In this document: positions 11,221-23,033 of the stretch, one piece after another
How the letters are laid out: each line of letters starts with the position of its first letter
Numbering within the stretch: position 1 is the first letter of the stretch
Assembly (NCBI GenBank): GCA_001931875.2
Contig: MSJH02000826.1
Location: 1-64,000, forward strand
DNA from: Byssochlamys sp. IMV 00236
Taxonomy: Eukaryota; Ascomycota; Eurotiomycetes; Eurotiales; Thermoascaceae
Length of the DNA stretch: 64,000 bases
Reading direction: 5' to 3'
Translations under genes and position numbers: made by a program
The notes under the pieces: model-generated
Told to the model about the DNA's origin: nothing
The model's database searches: none
The model's input: the letters and a program-made list of their open reading frames with translations, nothing else

Positions 11221-12570
11221 ATGATGAAGAACCTCGCTGTCGCAGCGGCCTTCGCTGCCGGAGCGAATGCTCTCGTTCCCCGAAGCAACACTTGCTGCTT
11301 CGGACTGACCGCTTCTGGCTCTGTATCTGGCACAATTGGCCAGCTTTCTGACGGACAGAACCGCATCGGTGGCGGCCTGCCTGCTGCTCAGTACTGCATC
11401 GACTCCTCCGGTGGTATCACTGACAGCAACGGACGCGGCTGCATCCTGACTCGTAAGTGACTGAGCTTTATTGAATCTTTCCTAGCAGGTTCTGACTCTT
11501 TTACAGCCCCTACTACTCAGTTCCAGTGCGATTCCGGCGCCAAGCCGACCACTGGATTCTCCATCAGCTCATCTGGCACTGTCGAGTACAACGGCAGCTC
11601 CCAGTTTTACGCTTGCGAAACTGGTGACAACGGAGAACTGAACATCTACTACACCACCAGCGATGCCGAGACTGGATGCAAACCCGTCACTTTGCACGCA
11701 GACTCCTGCAAGTCTGGAGGAGGCTCTTCGTCCGTCGCTCCGGCGCCGGCCAGCAGCGTTGCTCCCCAGCCATCCAGTGCTGCTCCAGAGTCGACTTCGG
11801 CTGCTACTCCTGCGCCTGCTCCAGAGTCTAGCGCCGCGGCCTCTCCTGCTCCAGCTCCTGAATCCAGTGCCGCGGCCTCTCCTGTTCCAGCTCCTGAATC
11901 CAGCGCTGCGGCCTCTCCGGCTCCAGCTCCTGAATCCAGTGCCGCGGCCTCTCCGGCTCCAGAGTCTAGCGCCGCGGCCTCTCCTGCCCCGGCTCCCGAA
12001 TCTAGTGCCGCGGCCTCTCCGGAGGCGAGTGTCTCGCCTTCTGCCAGCACTCCTGCTCCCCAGCCTTCCTCCAGCTCTGGAGGATGCGGCACTACCCTCC
12101 AGAAAGGCAACTACGAGTTCCCTCACTTGATCATCCCTATTGACTCTTCCGCTCCAAGCAAGGCTCCTGGCACCTCTTACAATGGCACCGTCACTTCTAC
12201 CATCTCTTCTCTCTTTAACTTCGACATCCCCTCTTCGGACTCTGGCAAGCAGTGCTCTCTCGTCTTCCTCTTCCCCGAGCAGAAGGACCTCGAGACCTCT
12301 TCTTTCAGCTTCAGCGGTAACGGCGAGGTTCGCTTCGCTTCTCTGGACTCCCCGGCCCAACAGTCGACCAGCTACAGCAACGCCCCGGGTGTCAAGAGCG
12401 AGCTTGGTACCTTCACCGTCTCTCCTGGCCACAACTACACCATCTCCACCTTCACCTGCCCGGCTGGCCAGACCGTCTCTTACGAGATCAACAACGCCGG
12501 CTCTACCGACCTCAACTACTTCCAGGACTACAACCCCTCTCCTATCGGTCTGTATATCACCACCTGCTAA
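11221..12570 (+). CDS. Secreted cell-wall protein with But2 C-terminal domain (431 aa)
   Basis: Exon 1 is 11221-11452 and exon 2 is 11507-12570, with a 54 nt GTAAGT-CAG intron. The first residues, MMKNLAVAAAFAAGANA, form a signal peptide. A cysteine-containing N-terminal domain follows (residues 25-155, starting NTCCFGLTASGSVSG). Next is a Pro/Ala/Ser linker with about six copies of PAPAPESSAAAS. The C-terminal domain (from about residue 280, NYEFPHLIIPI to IGLYITTC) matches the Ubiquitin-3-binding But2 C-terminal family as found in many secreted Aspergillus proteins. The name comes from a yeast interaction; in these proteins a wall role is inferred from the signal peptide and the Ser/Pro-rich linker. 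Several N-glycosylation sites (NGT, NYT, NGS) are present. There is no clear GPI signal. Confidence 0.8.
11806..12015 (+). repeat. Coding minisatellite, about 36 bp unit
   Basis: About six tandem copies encode PAPAPESSAAAS, with one shortened 30 bp copy and one Ala-to-Val variant. Silent differences between copies (GCC/GCT, AGC/AGT) show the copies have diverged. The repeat is in frame and forms the linker of the wall protein. Confidence 0.85.
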
Positions 12571-12753
12571 ACGTGGATCTGATGTCATGACCACTTTCTT
12601 CCCCACTCTGGGTATTTAAAATCTTTTTTTTTTTCGACTCTTGTATTTCCAGAAATACCTTCCTTTTATTAGTCTTGGGATTTTCTGATGAATATATGAC
12701 CCCATGTATACTACTTTCCTTAACGAACCCATGTCACATGTGCGCAGTGCATC

Positions 12754-12789
<36 letters not shown>

Positions 12790-13758
12790 NNNNNNNNNNN
12801 NNNNNNNNNTTTTTTCTTACCTAGCAAGGTTTATACCGGATCTCAGCTTCAAAACGCTTTGAACCTGGGGTGCACAATACATGGGCTTTATGTATATAAC
12901 ATACATATATATATATCACTAACTAGCAGAACCGAACTGTCTTGGGGAGTATGATCGAGACAGAAAAGCTAAATTAGTCAGCAAAATGAAATATTTTTTT
13001 TAAGAAAATCTCGTATTATACATAAATATTAGATATCTAGATATAGTTGAGTAGGTAACCATATACAATAACTTCAAGAATGGTCAGTATAGTATAAAAT
13101 GACTAACTAGTGAACTACTTCATTTACTATAAATCTACGGGGAAATAGAAATAGAAATGAGAAAATCCGTCTTTACTTATTTATACAAGTTCGATTTGAG
13201 AGAAAGAAATTCTCACTTTTTCTGAGAAGTTTAAATCGAAACAACGTGGGTAGAAGAGAAATGGCTTATTTATTTATTCCCCTTGTGCTTTTCACAGTAA
13301 GCATATTTGTATTTGACTTCCGTATTATATTGTAGTATAGTATACTATATGACGTCCTTGTCATATCTTACATTCATGATAATAACATAAGTAGGCCGTG
13401 AAAGGAAGGAAATAGGGTCATAGGTCATCATCACATCGTTGCTGAGCCCGTGGTCATTATTCGTTATCATCGGAGTAGAATAGAACGGGAAACTGATTAG
13501 AAAATGAAAAGAACATGAAGCAGGGGAGAATTTGAAGGTGAACATGGAGAATCAGAAGCACAGACAGACATAAAGGTAGAAGCACACAAAATAGACAGGC
13601 AGAAGACTCGTGGCGCCATAAGGTAGATGCCGAGATGAGTGTATATGGATTAAATCTTCCAGACCAAATACCAGTTACAGAGATATACCCCGTCTCGAGC
13701 TCGGGGGTATAGTTAATCATCATGAAGAAGAAGCGAGCAGAACGGTGCTGTCGCTAGT
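12571..13758. other. Intergenic AT-rich stretch with poly-T tract and gap
   Basis: Holds the 3' ends of two convergent genes. A long T run from about 12760 borders an assembly gap. The remainder is AT-rich. The short minus-strand frames near 13345-13723 show no conserved features. Confidence 0.5.
12790..12809. other. Assembly gap (N run) inside a poly-T tract
   Basis: Twenty N positions flanked by T homopolymer on both sides. The homopolymer probably broke the assembly, so its real length is unknown. Confidence 0.95.
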
Positions 13759-15718
13759 CTACCATCTTCCCCGTGCTGGTCGTCTCTCTTCGATGACCAG
13801 GTCACGCTCGCGGATTTTCTCCTCCTCCCATGGATGACGAGGTAGCGAGGGCCGCTCCAGCATCAATGGTGTCCGTACTGGTATCGGTGCCGGTGGGGGA
13901 GGCAGAGAGGCGCGTTCGCGATGGATTTCATGGATCCGCTCACGTCGTGCTCTACGGATATCTTCTGAGAGATCAACCAAGGCGGCAATATCATCCTGTA
14001 GGACAGTTAGCTTTGCTCTCGTACAAGAGAATAAGAAAATAAAAAATAACGAGAAACAAATGACACTTACATAGCGAAGGTAAGCAAAGATGTAGTAGAA
14101 ATATTCCGTCTCCTCAAATTCGTAGCCAGAGCGCTCAATGGCCTCCCTCACGACCAGATCCTTGGTGATTTCCGTCCATAGCTTCTCATGTCGGTCTTTG
14201 ACTCCCACGTAGCGGCGTCCGATACGGCCAACGTCAGCGTCCGGTTCCTGTTCCTCAATCTCCTCGCTGTCGGTGATGAACCTTGACCGACGGACGCCGT
14301 TGTATCGCTGCCAGCTGATCTCCTGTTTCGCACCGCCGATGCCGTCCATCGTGACCCGTTTGGTGCCGGGCGGGACATCGACGATGGTCCAGTCGCGGGT
14401 GGCTCCGTTGTAGGCTTCGCCAATATAGCTGCGTTCTGCATTGATACGATTGTAGTAATCAGCCTCTTCCTGAATGTCCCGCTCATCCCGGCGGTCCAAT
14501 CCATTTCGACGATCACGTTCTCGGATCACAATTTCCCTCTCGCGATCCAGGGATTTGCCTCTCCTGCGGGAAATGACGACCTCATCTTCTTCCCGACGGT
14601 CGTAGTATGCAGAGGAACGACGCCGCAGGCGAGGCGGCGAGTCGTCTCTCTCCCTTCGGTCGATTGTAATATCGTCATGGTATGGCCGGCCGTTTCTTTC
14701 GCCGCTGGAAACCAGTTAGCACCGGACGGGTAATAGCAGATCAGTGATATTGCAAACTTGCCGTTCATGAATCCTGATCTCCTCGAAGCTGTCCCTGGGG
14801 GAACGGAACCCAGGACTCCGTACTCGGGGTGGAGGTACTACCTCGAATCCTAACAAAGTCAGCCATGACCTGTCTGCGTTTTGTTGGGGGAAGCAGCTAC
14901 GGACCATGATCGATATGGCGATGATGAGTGATTACCTCCTGGTGAATGGGCGGTGCGCGAATGGGCGGTGGATCAATAGGTGCTGGAGGTTCTGGCGACG
15001 GTGATCTCTCTTCCTGTCTGCGAATAATAATCTCTTCTCTCTCCGAATCGCTTCTCCGACGGCCACCCTCACGCTCATCTCTGCGGATAATGATCTCTTC
15101 CTTGTCGCTGGGTCGATGTCGGGACCTTGAGCGACGGCGAGAAAGAGACCGATGGCGAGAAGGAGACCGGTAGCGTTCATCCCGCTCCCAATCGTAGTCC
15201 CGACGCCTATCGCGGTCCGAGTGACGGAAGATGACTTCGTCCTGCTCATACTCTGACCGAGATGGACTCCTCCTGTCCCGTCGGATAATGTATTCCTCCC
15301 GTTCACGCTCCAGCGGCGGCAAGGACCGGTCGCGTCGACGGATACGGATCTCCTCCCTCTCATCCCGATCGACTGGTCTTCTTCTCTCTCTATCTCGCTC
15401 CTCCTCGATGATGCGGATCTCCTCCCGGTCAACTTCTCTCGGTCGAGGCCTCTCGCGTGGACGGTACTCGAACTCGTCCCGCTCCCGCTTCAGCACCAGG
15501 GGACCGGCATCACGGCTCTTGGTGTAGTCTTCATGCAGGAAATCGGGGACGGAGCGATCCCGCATGCGCAGCCGTTCAAGCTCTCGCACCGGGGGTCCAG
15601 ACCGTCGACGGAAGTCGATATCTTCTTCCACGAAGCGGTCCCGTCGACCACCGTTGGAGTATCGATCCCGTTCATACAGGTCCTCCTCGAAGAACTCGCG
15701 GGATGACCGAGGCGCCAT
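13759..15718 (-). CDS. Arg/Glu/Ser-rich conserved protein of unknown function (590 aa)
   Basis: Exons in coding order: 15718-14905, 14849-14762, 14704-14071, 13995-13759. The first 270 residues are charged repeats of the EEIRIxRRDR and EEIIIRR type mixed with SRSRSR stretches. The better-folded part follows, with TRDWTIVDVPPGTKRV, ISWQRYNGVRRSRFI and EKLWTEITKDLVVREAIERSGYEFEET. The second intron (14761-14705) is GC-AG: the exon ends CG, the intron starts GCAAGT, has GCTAAC as branch site and ends CCAG, and only this splice keeps the frame. The first intron has a weak GTCCGT donor, also chosen for frame. I recognise the type as conserved in Aspergillus but cannot name a function. The RS-like character might suggest RNA or nuclear association, which is inference. 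Confidence 0.75.
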
Positions 15719-17318
15719 GGCACCAGTTTCGATGGGAGGGAGTGGTAGTTACCGCACGAGTGCCCGTCCGGTTAATGATAAGTGACTGAGTGATGAGCAA
15801 CTGTGTGATCGAAGAGTAGTACACTACTAATCCTCTCTGGAGAGATGGTTTCTGGTTGTTCAGTAACCCCGCCGTGAGAAGGTATCGATTCAAGCACGAG
15901 AGTGGTCATCCAACAAGCACATCGACAGCGAAGGAACCCGTGATGGAATGGGCTAGAACCAGTTAACGAAGAACGTGCAGACGCCAGGAGTAACTCTCAG
16001 AACGAAAGATCGAGAAGTGGGAGAGGAGGGGAAGATAGTAGACTGCTAAGTAGGCCGGGAAGTAGAAGAAGAAGAGGATAGTACTAGCAGCCCGACACAG
16101 CCAGACACAGCCCAGCAAGCCAGACGGGGCGCACGGATTATCAACTAGGCGGAGGAGGAGGATGATGATGATGAGCTGAGGATCAGGATGAGAGTCAGCT
16201 TGTCTTGTCTTGTCTTGTCTTGTCTTGTCTTGTCTTGGATGATCGATGATCGGCTGGAAAGTGGAAAAAGCCAATCGGGTGATGTCACTGTGCAGCCGCC
16301 AACGCGTCAAATGGAAAGACGAAGCTGAAGATGAAGCAGAAGAAGATGGAATCTGTAGAAAGGTCAGCAGTCAAAGGGCCAGGTGTTCTAGATTCTCTAG
16401 ATGCAGAGAGGTATTCTATCTACTTACTTATGTCCTCGAGTCTACTATCTACCATACTTAATCAATTACCCCGCCATTCACCCTATCTAACTTATCGAAG
16501 CTAAGTTAACTACCACTAAAGTTGTTTACTCTGAATCTCGAATAGATAGATAGATAGTTAATCTAGGTAAACTAGAAACTGGGAAACTAGAATGAGTTCA
16601 ACCATGGAACCTCATCTCCGTTCCTGGCCAAGTTTCCATTTTCCGTTTGGCTTTTCCGTTCCCCTCCTTTCGACGAAGGATTCCAGAACATCTACAGAGT
16701 AATTATAGTAATAATATAATATTTTTACTATGATCTACACAACCACCGACCACTCCTCGTTAGTTATTTGACTTCACTCTTAAATCAATTAAGGATGACT
16801 TTGGACTAGTTTTCTTGTGTTTTCTTTTCCCTTATTATTACTGCAAGACACTTGTATGTACATAGATGAGTCATCTCGTTTCGATTGTCGTTTCTCTCAT
16901 AGTAATTCAGCTGGTGCCATGACGGTATCGTAGAAAGAAAAGAAAAAACAAACTGAAATGGTGAAAAATAACAAGTCTGGTTGGTATCGCTCATTAGATA
17001 CAAGCCATGTCCTGGTATGGATATATAGATATTTCCGATCGATCAACAGATCAACCGATGAGGTAAGATAGTTACAGAAGACGATACTTAGATATCGACA
17101 CACATACACTCTCACACACTCAAGAGGACAAGGCGAAAAAAAAAAAGAACAAGAAAAAACAGTCGCAACTCCAAGATGCTTTCGCCTTTTGACCCCTGCC
17201 AAAAAGCATATATATATCTATAACACCCGCTCCAAAACCGTGGCTAAATCGAATCGTGTCCCCATGTCTGCTGTCGCTGGATTGCTTATGCCTGATACAC
17301 ACACGTTCATTCGTGTGG
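15719..17318. other. Intergenic stretch with pentanucleotide repeat
   Basis: Promoter of the Arg/Glu-rich gene and the 3' flank of the zinc-cluster gene. Contains a TGTCT repeat (16201-16237) and a GATA run near 16543-16557. No gene was seen. Confidence 0.5.
16201..16237 (+). repeat. (TGTCT)7 microsatellite
   Basis: Seven perfect TGTCT units in a row, non-coding. Confidence 0.95.
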
Positions 17319-20300
17319 TCACTGGGGAGGCACGTTCCCTGGAGTGCCCATCCCCGTCATACCCATCGCATACGGACTCATCATGTTCCCTCCGCCACCG
17401 GTCTGATCGGGGGGCGAGCCATCCATCGACATGCCCGCCCCGACGGGATCCAAGTTGAATGGCAGGAACCACGCACTTGGCTGAAAGAACTCGCCCGTCC
17501 CGGCCGGCGTTCCATTCATCGCAAACGGATCTCCCCAGACCGCAGCCCCGTTCTGCGGAGCCGCCGGTTCGCTTGGAATCGGCACGGGCATCTGGTTGTG
17601 GGCCATTGTGGGCTCCAACCCAGCATACGCGCCGTACACGAGCTGCCGGTCGAGCTGCGGGAGATGATCTGGCGTGAAGGTGACGTCGAACGGTGACTGA
17701 TACATCTGTTGCTGGTTGAAGTCGGGCGCTCCAGCACCCAGGACGGCCTGTGGAGTTGCCATGGACAGTCCTGTCACGGCGTCGAAGTTGGGCGCGGGAG
17801 GGGGCATCATCTCCGTCGGTGCATCCTTTGTGCCGGCGCGATCTTGCTTCCGCGCCTGTTTGCGGGGAGGACCTGTCCGTGGGGTCGGGGAGAGACTGGC
17901 AAAGAATTCCTCCACGCTCTGAAGATCGGGTCGCTGAGCCATAACGGCGTCTTCGCCCGTCTCTTTCTTCAGATTGGTCTCCAGGTCTTGCCAATGAGTC
18001 TGCGCCACACCATGGGGATACTTGTCGAACCAGTCTCCGTACTGGAACATCGGGGAGCCCTGTCGGCTCTGGTGTGCCACCGTCCCCTTGATGGCGGCGT
18101 CAGCAAACTGCCGGTACCGATCCTTGGCACTTTCCACCATGTAATGGAACATGCCCCAGTATCGCTTCATCTTGTTGAGATACCGGTACGTGTGTCGCAG
18201 GTTCTCCTTCGAGCGGGCTTCTAATTGCGCATTCTTGGAGAAGATCCCCCATATGTGCACCGTGCTAGCCGAGTAAGCACAGTATCCCGCAAACGGGACG
18301 GTGAGGAGATAGCCGGAGGCACGGTCGATCAGCAGGGAGATGTGGTGAGCGGCCTCGACAGCCGCTCGACCCGCGTCGCTGAGAAACGCCTTGGGCATGT
18401 CTTTGGGTGGGCGAACCCCTGGTGACAAGGGAATAGCGAATTGGTTGAGAAAAAGCACGTTTTGATGGATGATCATATGGAGAAAAAGAAACTGATTCGC
18501 CACTTTTTCCGCAGCGTGATTCTGGAGGTTCTCCAGTGTAAAGGCGAGGAAGCTGGGCAGCGAGGCGGAAAACTCCTCGATTTGCCGCTTGAGTCGACTG
18601 TAGCCCGATTCTGGTGACCACAAAGGATGGGGATCCTTCTTCTTCCCTCCCAAGTTGAGGTAGTCCACAATGCGGCCCCAGAGCATGATCGCACGGATGA
18701 TGTAGGCCGACACTCCCATGTTATCCTTCGGGTTGGAAAGCTGCCCGTAGCCTTCGGGCACCGGATTCGGGACATTCCCGTCGAGATCCTCCGTTGGGCC
18801 TGGGATCTCCATCTGAAAATGTGATTCTTTGACAGGCAGCTGGATATGCAGGAACTTCTCATTCCCGATGGGCGGCCGCTGACTGCCCGACGAGTTGTAG
18901 CGGTCCATCAACACGCACGCCCACATAGTGCGTCTGCGGATCTCGCGGTCTGTAAAACTGATTTCTGATGCTTTCGAATTGTTCTGCCCCAACGGATCAT
19001 GGTCGAGTTCCCGATGTAGCTGCAGAGCGTAGGCCATCCTTAGGGCCTGTCCGCCAAAGGACCAACTGCGGCCGCCATGACAGGTTCCAAACTCATGCAG
19101 ACCCAACAACAGGAATACCGTAAGGATCGTAATGTTGGGCTCATCGTGCCGACTCAGGGCGATCGCAGCCGCCGGATTGGCCCAGTTCTCGCCTCGTTGA
19201 AACGCTGGTTCTGAGCTGACTTCTGGATGTGTCGAAAACCGAGCGGACACAGCACAGACGGCGAGAATCAGCACAGGCGGAATGGTTCCGGCCTTCAGTC
19301 TGCGCATGAAACTAGGCTTGTGCAGCAGCAGGTAGGATTGACCGTACACGCAGTCAAAGAAGACCTCCGCCAGATGCTCCTGGATCTCCATCGGAGGCAA
19401 GAATTCGGCTCCCTCCGTCAGCAGCCCACTCGCATCGGGCTGCCGGATGTTGCGATTTGCTGGGATTGGATCAGGAGCCGTAGTCTTGGGTCCTCGTGTC
19501 CATTCGTCTAGTTCCGCTGCGAATGCTTCGTCCGCAGACCTCTTTTTCTGCGCGGTCTTGGGAGCTTTGGGCGTCTGGCCAGGAGGGGCTGGTTTCACGA
19601 CTGCTCGCCCGATGGAAGCCAAATCGCGGGGCTCATCCCTTGGTATGGCCTTGATCACTCTTTCCTCCATACGCTTTAGCCGCTTGTCCAACATCGCCAT
19701 GTAATCTGTCCGCGGCGCAGCTTTCCGGGTGGTGACTTTGTAGACGCACGGGATGCGCGAGCGGAAGCAATGCTTGCAGGCGGGCTTTTCGCCAGAGCAT
19801 CTGATCTTCTTCCGTCGACAGGCAATGCACGCGAGAGGCAGTCGCTTCCTCTCCTTACCCGCCTTAGTCTTCAATTCGCTCCATGGAGGTAGTTTCTCGC
19901 CGTCGTTCTGGAATCCTTGCTCCGGGTTTCTTCCTTCCGAATTCCCATCCGTCGGAGCGGTACCAGGGTCCCGGGAGCTGGATGGACTGATGGCGTCGCC
20001 ATCGCCCACAAAATTATTAAGACTGTCCTGGCCTGACGTAGGTACTGTTGCACCCATCGAGGACTCGGAATCGGCGGTGGGCATCATGATGGAACCAGGC
20101 AGTCCTGTCGCATCAGACGGCTGTTGAGATACGACGCCGTCTGGCACATTGTTCGCGTCGCCAGTATGATGGGAGCTGCGGTGGACGACGTTCAGGGCGC
20201 GCGACGGCGCAGAGCTATTGTGGTATGGCAAGTCGTAAGCGGGCGAGAAGGTTGATACAACAGAATCGAGAGCCGCAGGCGGATATGGGGAACGACCATC

Positions 20301-20348
20301 GGCGTCTAGTGGCGGCTTGGCATCTCGTCGTCCATCAGCCTCGGTCAT
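17319..20348 (-). CDS. Zn2Cys6 fungal-specific transcription factor (1009 aa)
   Basis: One uninterrupted frame. The Gal4-type zinc cluster spans residues 174-201 with the six cysteines in C-x2-C-x6-C-x6-C-x2-C-x6-C spacing (start CIACRRKKIRC), followed by a basic linker and a short coiled coil (DYMAMLDKRLKRMEERV). The middle region carries the fungal_trans regulatory domain: FFDCVYGQSYLLLHKPSF, then FLLLGLHEFGTCHGGRSW and the helix ALRMAYALQLHRELD. The C-terminal 200 residues are Pro/Gly/Met-rich and could activate transcription. The length is typical for large members. I cannot assign a target pathway from sequence, and the neighbours give no hint. No intron was found. Confidence 0.92.
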   Translation of the reverse strand: MTEADGRRDAKPPLDADGRSPYPPAALDSVVSTFSPAYDLPYHNSSAPSRALNVVHRSSHHTGDANNVPDGVVSQQPSDATGLPGSIMMPTADSESSMGATVPTSGQDSLNNFVGDGDAISPSSSRDPGTAPTDGNSEGRNPEQGFQNDGEKLPPWSELKTKAGKERKRLPLACIACRRKKIRCSGEKPACKHCFRSRIPCVYKVTTRKAAPRTDYMAMLDKRLKRMEERVIKAIPRDEPRDLASIGRAVVKPAPPGQTPKAPKTAQKKRSADEAFAAELDEWTRGPKTTAPDPIPANRNIRQPDASGLLTEGAEFLPPMEIQEHLAEVFFDCVYGQSYLLLHKPSFMRRLKAGTIPPVLILAVCAVSARFSTHPEVSSEPAFQRGENWANPAAAIALSRHDEPNITILTVFLLLGLHEFGTCHGGRSWSFGGQALRMAYALQLHRELDHDPLGQNNSKASEISFTDREIRRRTMWACVLMDRYNSSGSQRPPIGNEKFLHIQLPVKESHFQMEIPGPTEDLDGNVPNPVPEGYGQLSNPKDNMGVSAYIIRAIMLWGRIVDYLNLGGKKKDPHPLWSPESGYSRLKRQIEEFSASLPSFLAFTLENLQNHAAEKVANQFLFLHMIIHQNVLFLNQFAIPLSPGVRPPKDMPKAFLSDAGRAAVEAAHHISLLIDRASGYLLTVPFAGYCAYSASTVHIWGIFSKNAQLEARSKENLRHTYRYLNKMKRYWGMFHYMVESAKDRYRQFADAAIKGTVAHQSRQGSPMFQYGDWFDKYPHGVAQTHWQDLETNLKKETGEDAVMAQRPDLQSVEEFFASLSPTPRTGPPRKQARKQDRAGTKDAPTEMMPPPAPNFDAVTGLSMATPQAVLGAGAPDFNQQQMYQSPFDVTFTPDHLPQLDRQLVYGAYAGLEPTMAHNQMPVPIPSEPAAPQNGAAVWGDPFAMNGTPAGTGEFFQPSAWFLPFNLDPVGAGMSMDGSPPDQTGGGGNMMSPYAMGMTGMGTPGNVPPQ

Positions 20349-23033
20349 GACTTGGTGGAGAGGGCCAGAGAGGAGATTGGAACAGCAAAGATGGGGAAAA
20401 AGAGGATATCCAGCGTCTGGGTTCGGTTTCCTGGACTTTGCTTCCTGGTGCTTGTGCTCTTCCTTGTCTCCCGCTAGACTAGTCGAGTCGACCGGCGGCG
20501 ATCCGCTTTCTTTGCGACCGCCGGCTGTGTCAACAGCTAGTGGTTGCAGCGGAGAAATCCAACAAGCAACCAGGGAAATTCTGGGATTCTTGATAGACTA
20601 TTGGGGGTAAAAGCGTCCCAAGACGAGATGGGAGACTTCTCTAGTCGGGGATCCGCAGGGACCGGAGCGTCTTCGGGGGACCGATAGCTTGCACAATAGG
20701 CGACGCCCCCGATGTCAACGGTTCTTTTGCCCTGCGGCCAACCCCATTCGACGGTAGTCTACTCATTCCAACAAGAAAGACAGAAAGGAAAAGAAAGGGA
20801 AAGGCTTCTGGTAATACCACGTTGGGCTACTATCATCGACTAGGAATAGAAACGCCTTGGGGGAGATACGTAGCTGGAACTATTAGGTATACTCCAGAAC
20901 AGCATTGGCTACTCCGTAACTTGCTGAATTCTGCGGACGAGAGGATTATTAGTAAATGAGCACTAGCAAGTGCGTGAGAACCATGTCGGTCGATGACATG
21001 GAGATCACATCCTACTGGTACGTCGACCATGCGCATTTCTCGGCCGAGCAGAACGTGGACGATTTGCGCTGCAGCTGCCGCGTGCGTCTAACGCTCGTCG
21101 CTGAGCGGGGAAAGATGGAAAATACATATGGTAATAATAATAATACAGGACTAAGAAGTTAGAAGTTAGAAATACCATACATACTTATGCGAGAGGACCG
21201 TGGGTGCGGGGGAAGAAGAGACGGAAGGCAAGAAGGGAGAAAAAGGAAAAACGGGATCGGACGAGAAGCGAGACATCCCAGCCAGTCACGGACGGTGGCT
21301 TCAGGAGATTCTTCACGATCGCAACGCTAACTCGGGCTTTAAAAGTTTATAACGGGACCATGCTAATCATGATTAGCCAGTCGAGCATTCCCAGTCCGTG
21401 GGGATCCGAAGGACGATCGCTGGGATGACCGAGGTAGGATATGGTTTCTTCCGGATGAGCATGTAACTAATAAAATAATTAATATTAATACTCGAAAAAG
21501 TACTGTACAAGTAGGCTCTCTTTTCTCCTCTCTTCTTTCACGACAGAAGTTGAGGATAGATAATAATAGATGCCCCGACTACCACTATTGAGATGGTCCC
21601 TGAAGGCTACTAGTTAATTAGTTATTATTACAGACCCGTTTCTTATGATCATTCTTACATAGTTATAACTAGCTAACTATAGATAACTACTACTACTACC
21701 CAGACCTATAACTGTTCCACCACACCGGATCCGGAAACAGGACAATGTCACCTATCCAGCAGCATCAATAATTATTAATCTGCGGTCCTGGAGACAACAG
21801 AATAACAATAATAATAATAACCCTACAGACTAGTCTCTTCTAACTAGACTACTATCTAGCAAAGAAAACCAAAATCCAGTAGATCTATAACCAACCGGCG
21901 CCTCCCGCAGCTGGCCAGCCACCGTGGCAGCCCATTAGAGTAACTAGGTAGTTAGTTATTGCGCGCACAGAGATCGACCGCACGAGCAGATGGTGTCTGT
22001 GCGGCGCGCTCTTAGTTGGCGTCGACTAGTACTCCGTATTTATCGTTCTCCCCTGCCCACCAGGGATGGCCTGGTAATCTGGTCAAATCCATACCGAGTA
22101 AAAAGAAATAGCCCTACCGCAGCAGCCGATAGGAAAAAGAAAAATAAGGCAAAAGAAAGAAATGCAACGAGATCCGAATCCAGCGTTTCAGGATCTCGGA
22201 AAAAGCCCAATCGTGATCGGCGCAGAACAGACTAGGGCTGGGTTCATCCCAGATCGGAGAGACGTCTATTATTGAAGTGAAGGATGAACCGTGCAGGACA
22301 TGGTCTGTTTTCCACAGTGTACTGTACTTTTTTCTTAATAGTTAGTAGCTTTTTACCAATGTTCCATTCTAAACAAAGGATGTCGGAGATCCTTTCGAGA
22401 AAACTATGGTTGAACCGTATGCGTGGTTCCTAGTACTAGTAGATACTAGATGCTAGATATACTCCTGGGCATGCTAGTCAATCGTCGTGAGCTTATTACC
22501 TCGAGCTACCAATCCAATTCGATCCGATGAATACTGATATTCTCCATCTGGGCATCCATCACGTGTGGTTCTAAGCAACGAGCATCCTCTAGAGGAGTAC
22601 GCCCTGCTTAAGCTGTGTGTGCTCAAGTTGAATGGATGGAACAAGCTCTAGGAGTAATTATTGCCATTCGTCGTATCCAACCATCATTCACTAACAAATC
22701 TAATTTATCAGTCCACTAGAGACACTTACATTAGTTGTCGCTGAGTGAGTAGCATGAGATAGTATGTTTCTCTCGACTATTCCAGAGCATTAAGCATTGC
22801 AGATTCGTCTTTATACAAGGTTCAGACCCTAAAGCGTATCACATACTTTATCTGAGAAAAGGTTCCGTACACCACATACTCATATCTAGAAGAGTGTTTT
22901 GCATCTCCACTTTCCACCCGTTAGCTAGGAAGCTGATGCATAACTATAGATACTTTCCTGCTCAATAGGATCATTCTCTCCCCTGCTTCTTCTTCGACTG
23001 ATCCATAACATATATGTATATCTCTCACTATTA
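20349..23033. other. Intergenic stretch of 2.7 kb, no gene seen
   Basis: Long upstream region of the zinc-cluster gene, with many short TAACTAG/CTAGTTA-like words, for example at 21600-21960. No frame with conserved features was found. The length suggests a complex promoter or non-coding transcripts. Confidence 0.45.

Noticed and set aside
11569..12606. 345-codon minus-strand open frame rich in Arg and Gly
   Set aside because: It is the antisense of the But2-domain gene. The strong codon bias and the repeat keep that frame open. Its repeats mirror the PAPAPESSAAAS repeat and it has no domain.
13345..13723. Two minus-strand frames in AT-rich DNA
   Set aside because: Low complexity and hydrophobic by AT bias; no conserved sequence.
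16201..16237. CRISPR-like or regulatory array
   Set aside because: It is a perfect 5 bp microsatellite without spacers, in a eukaryote.
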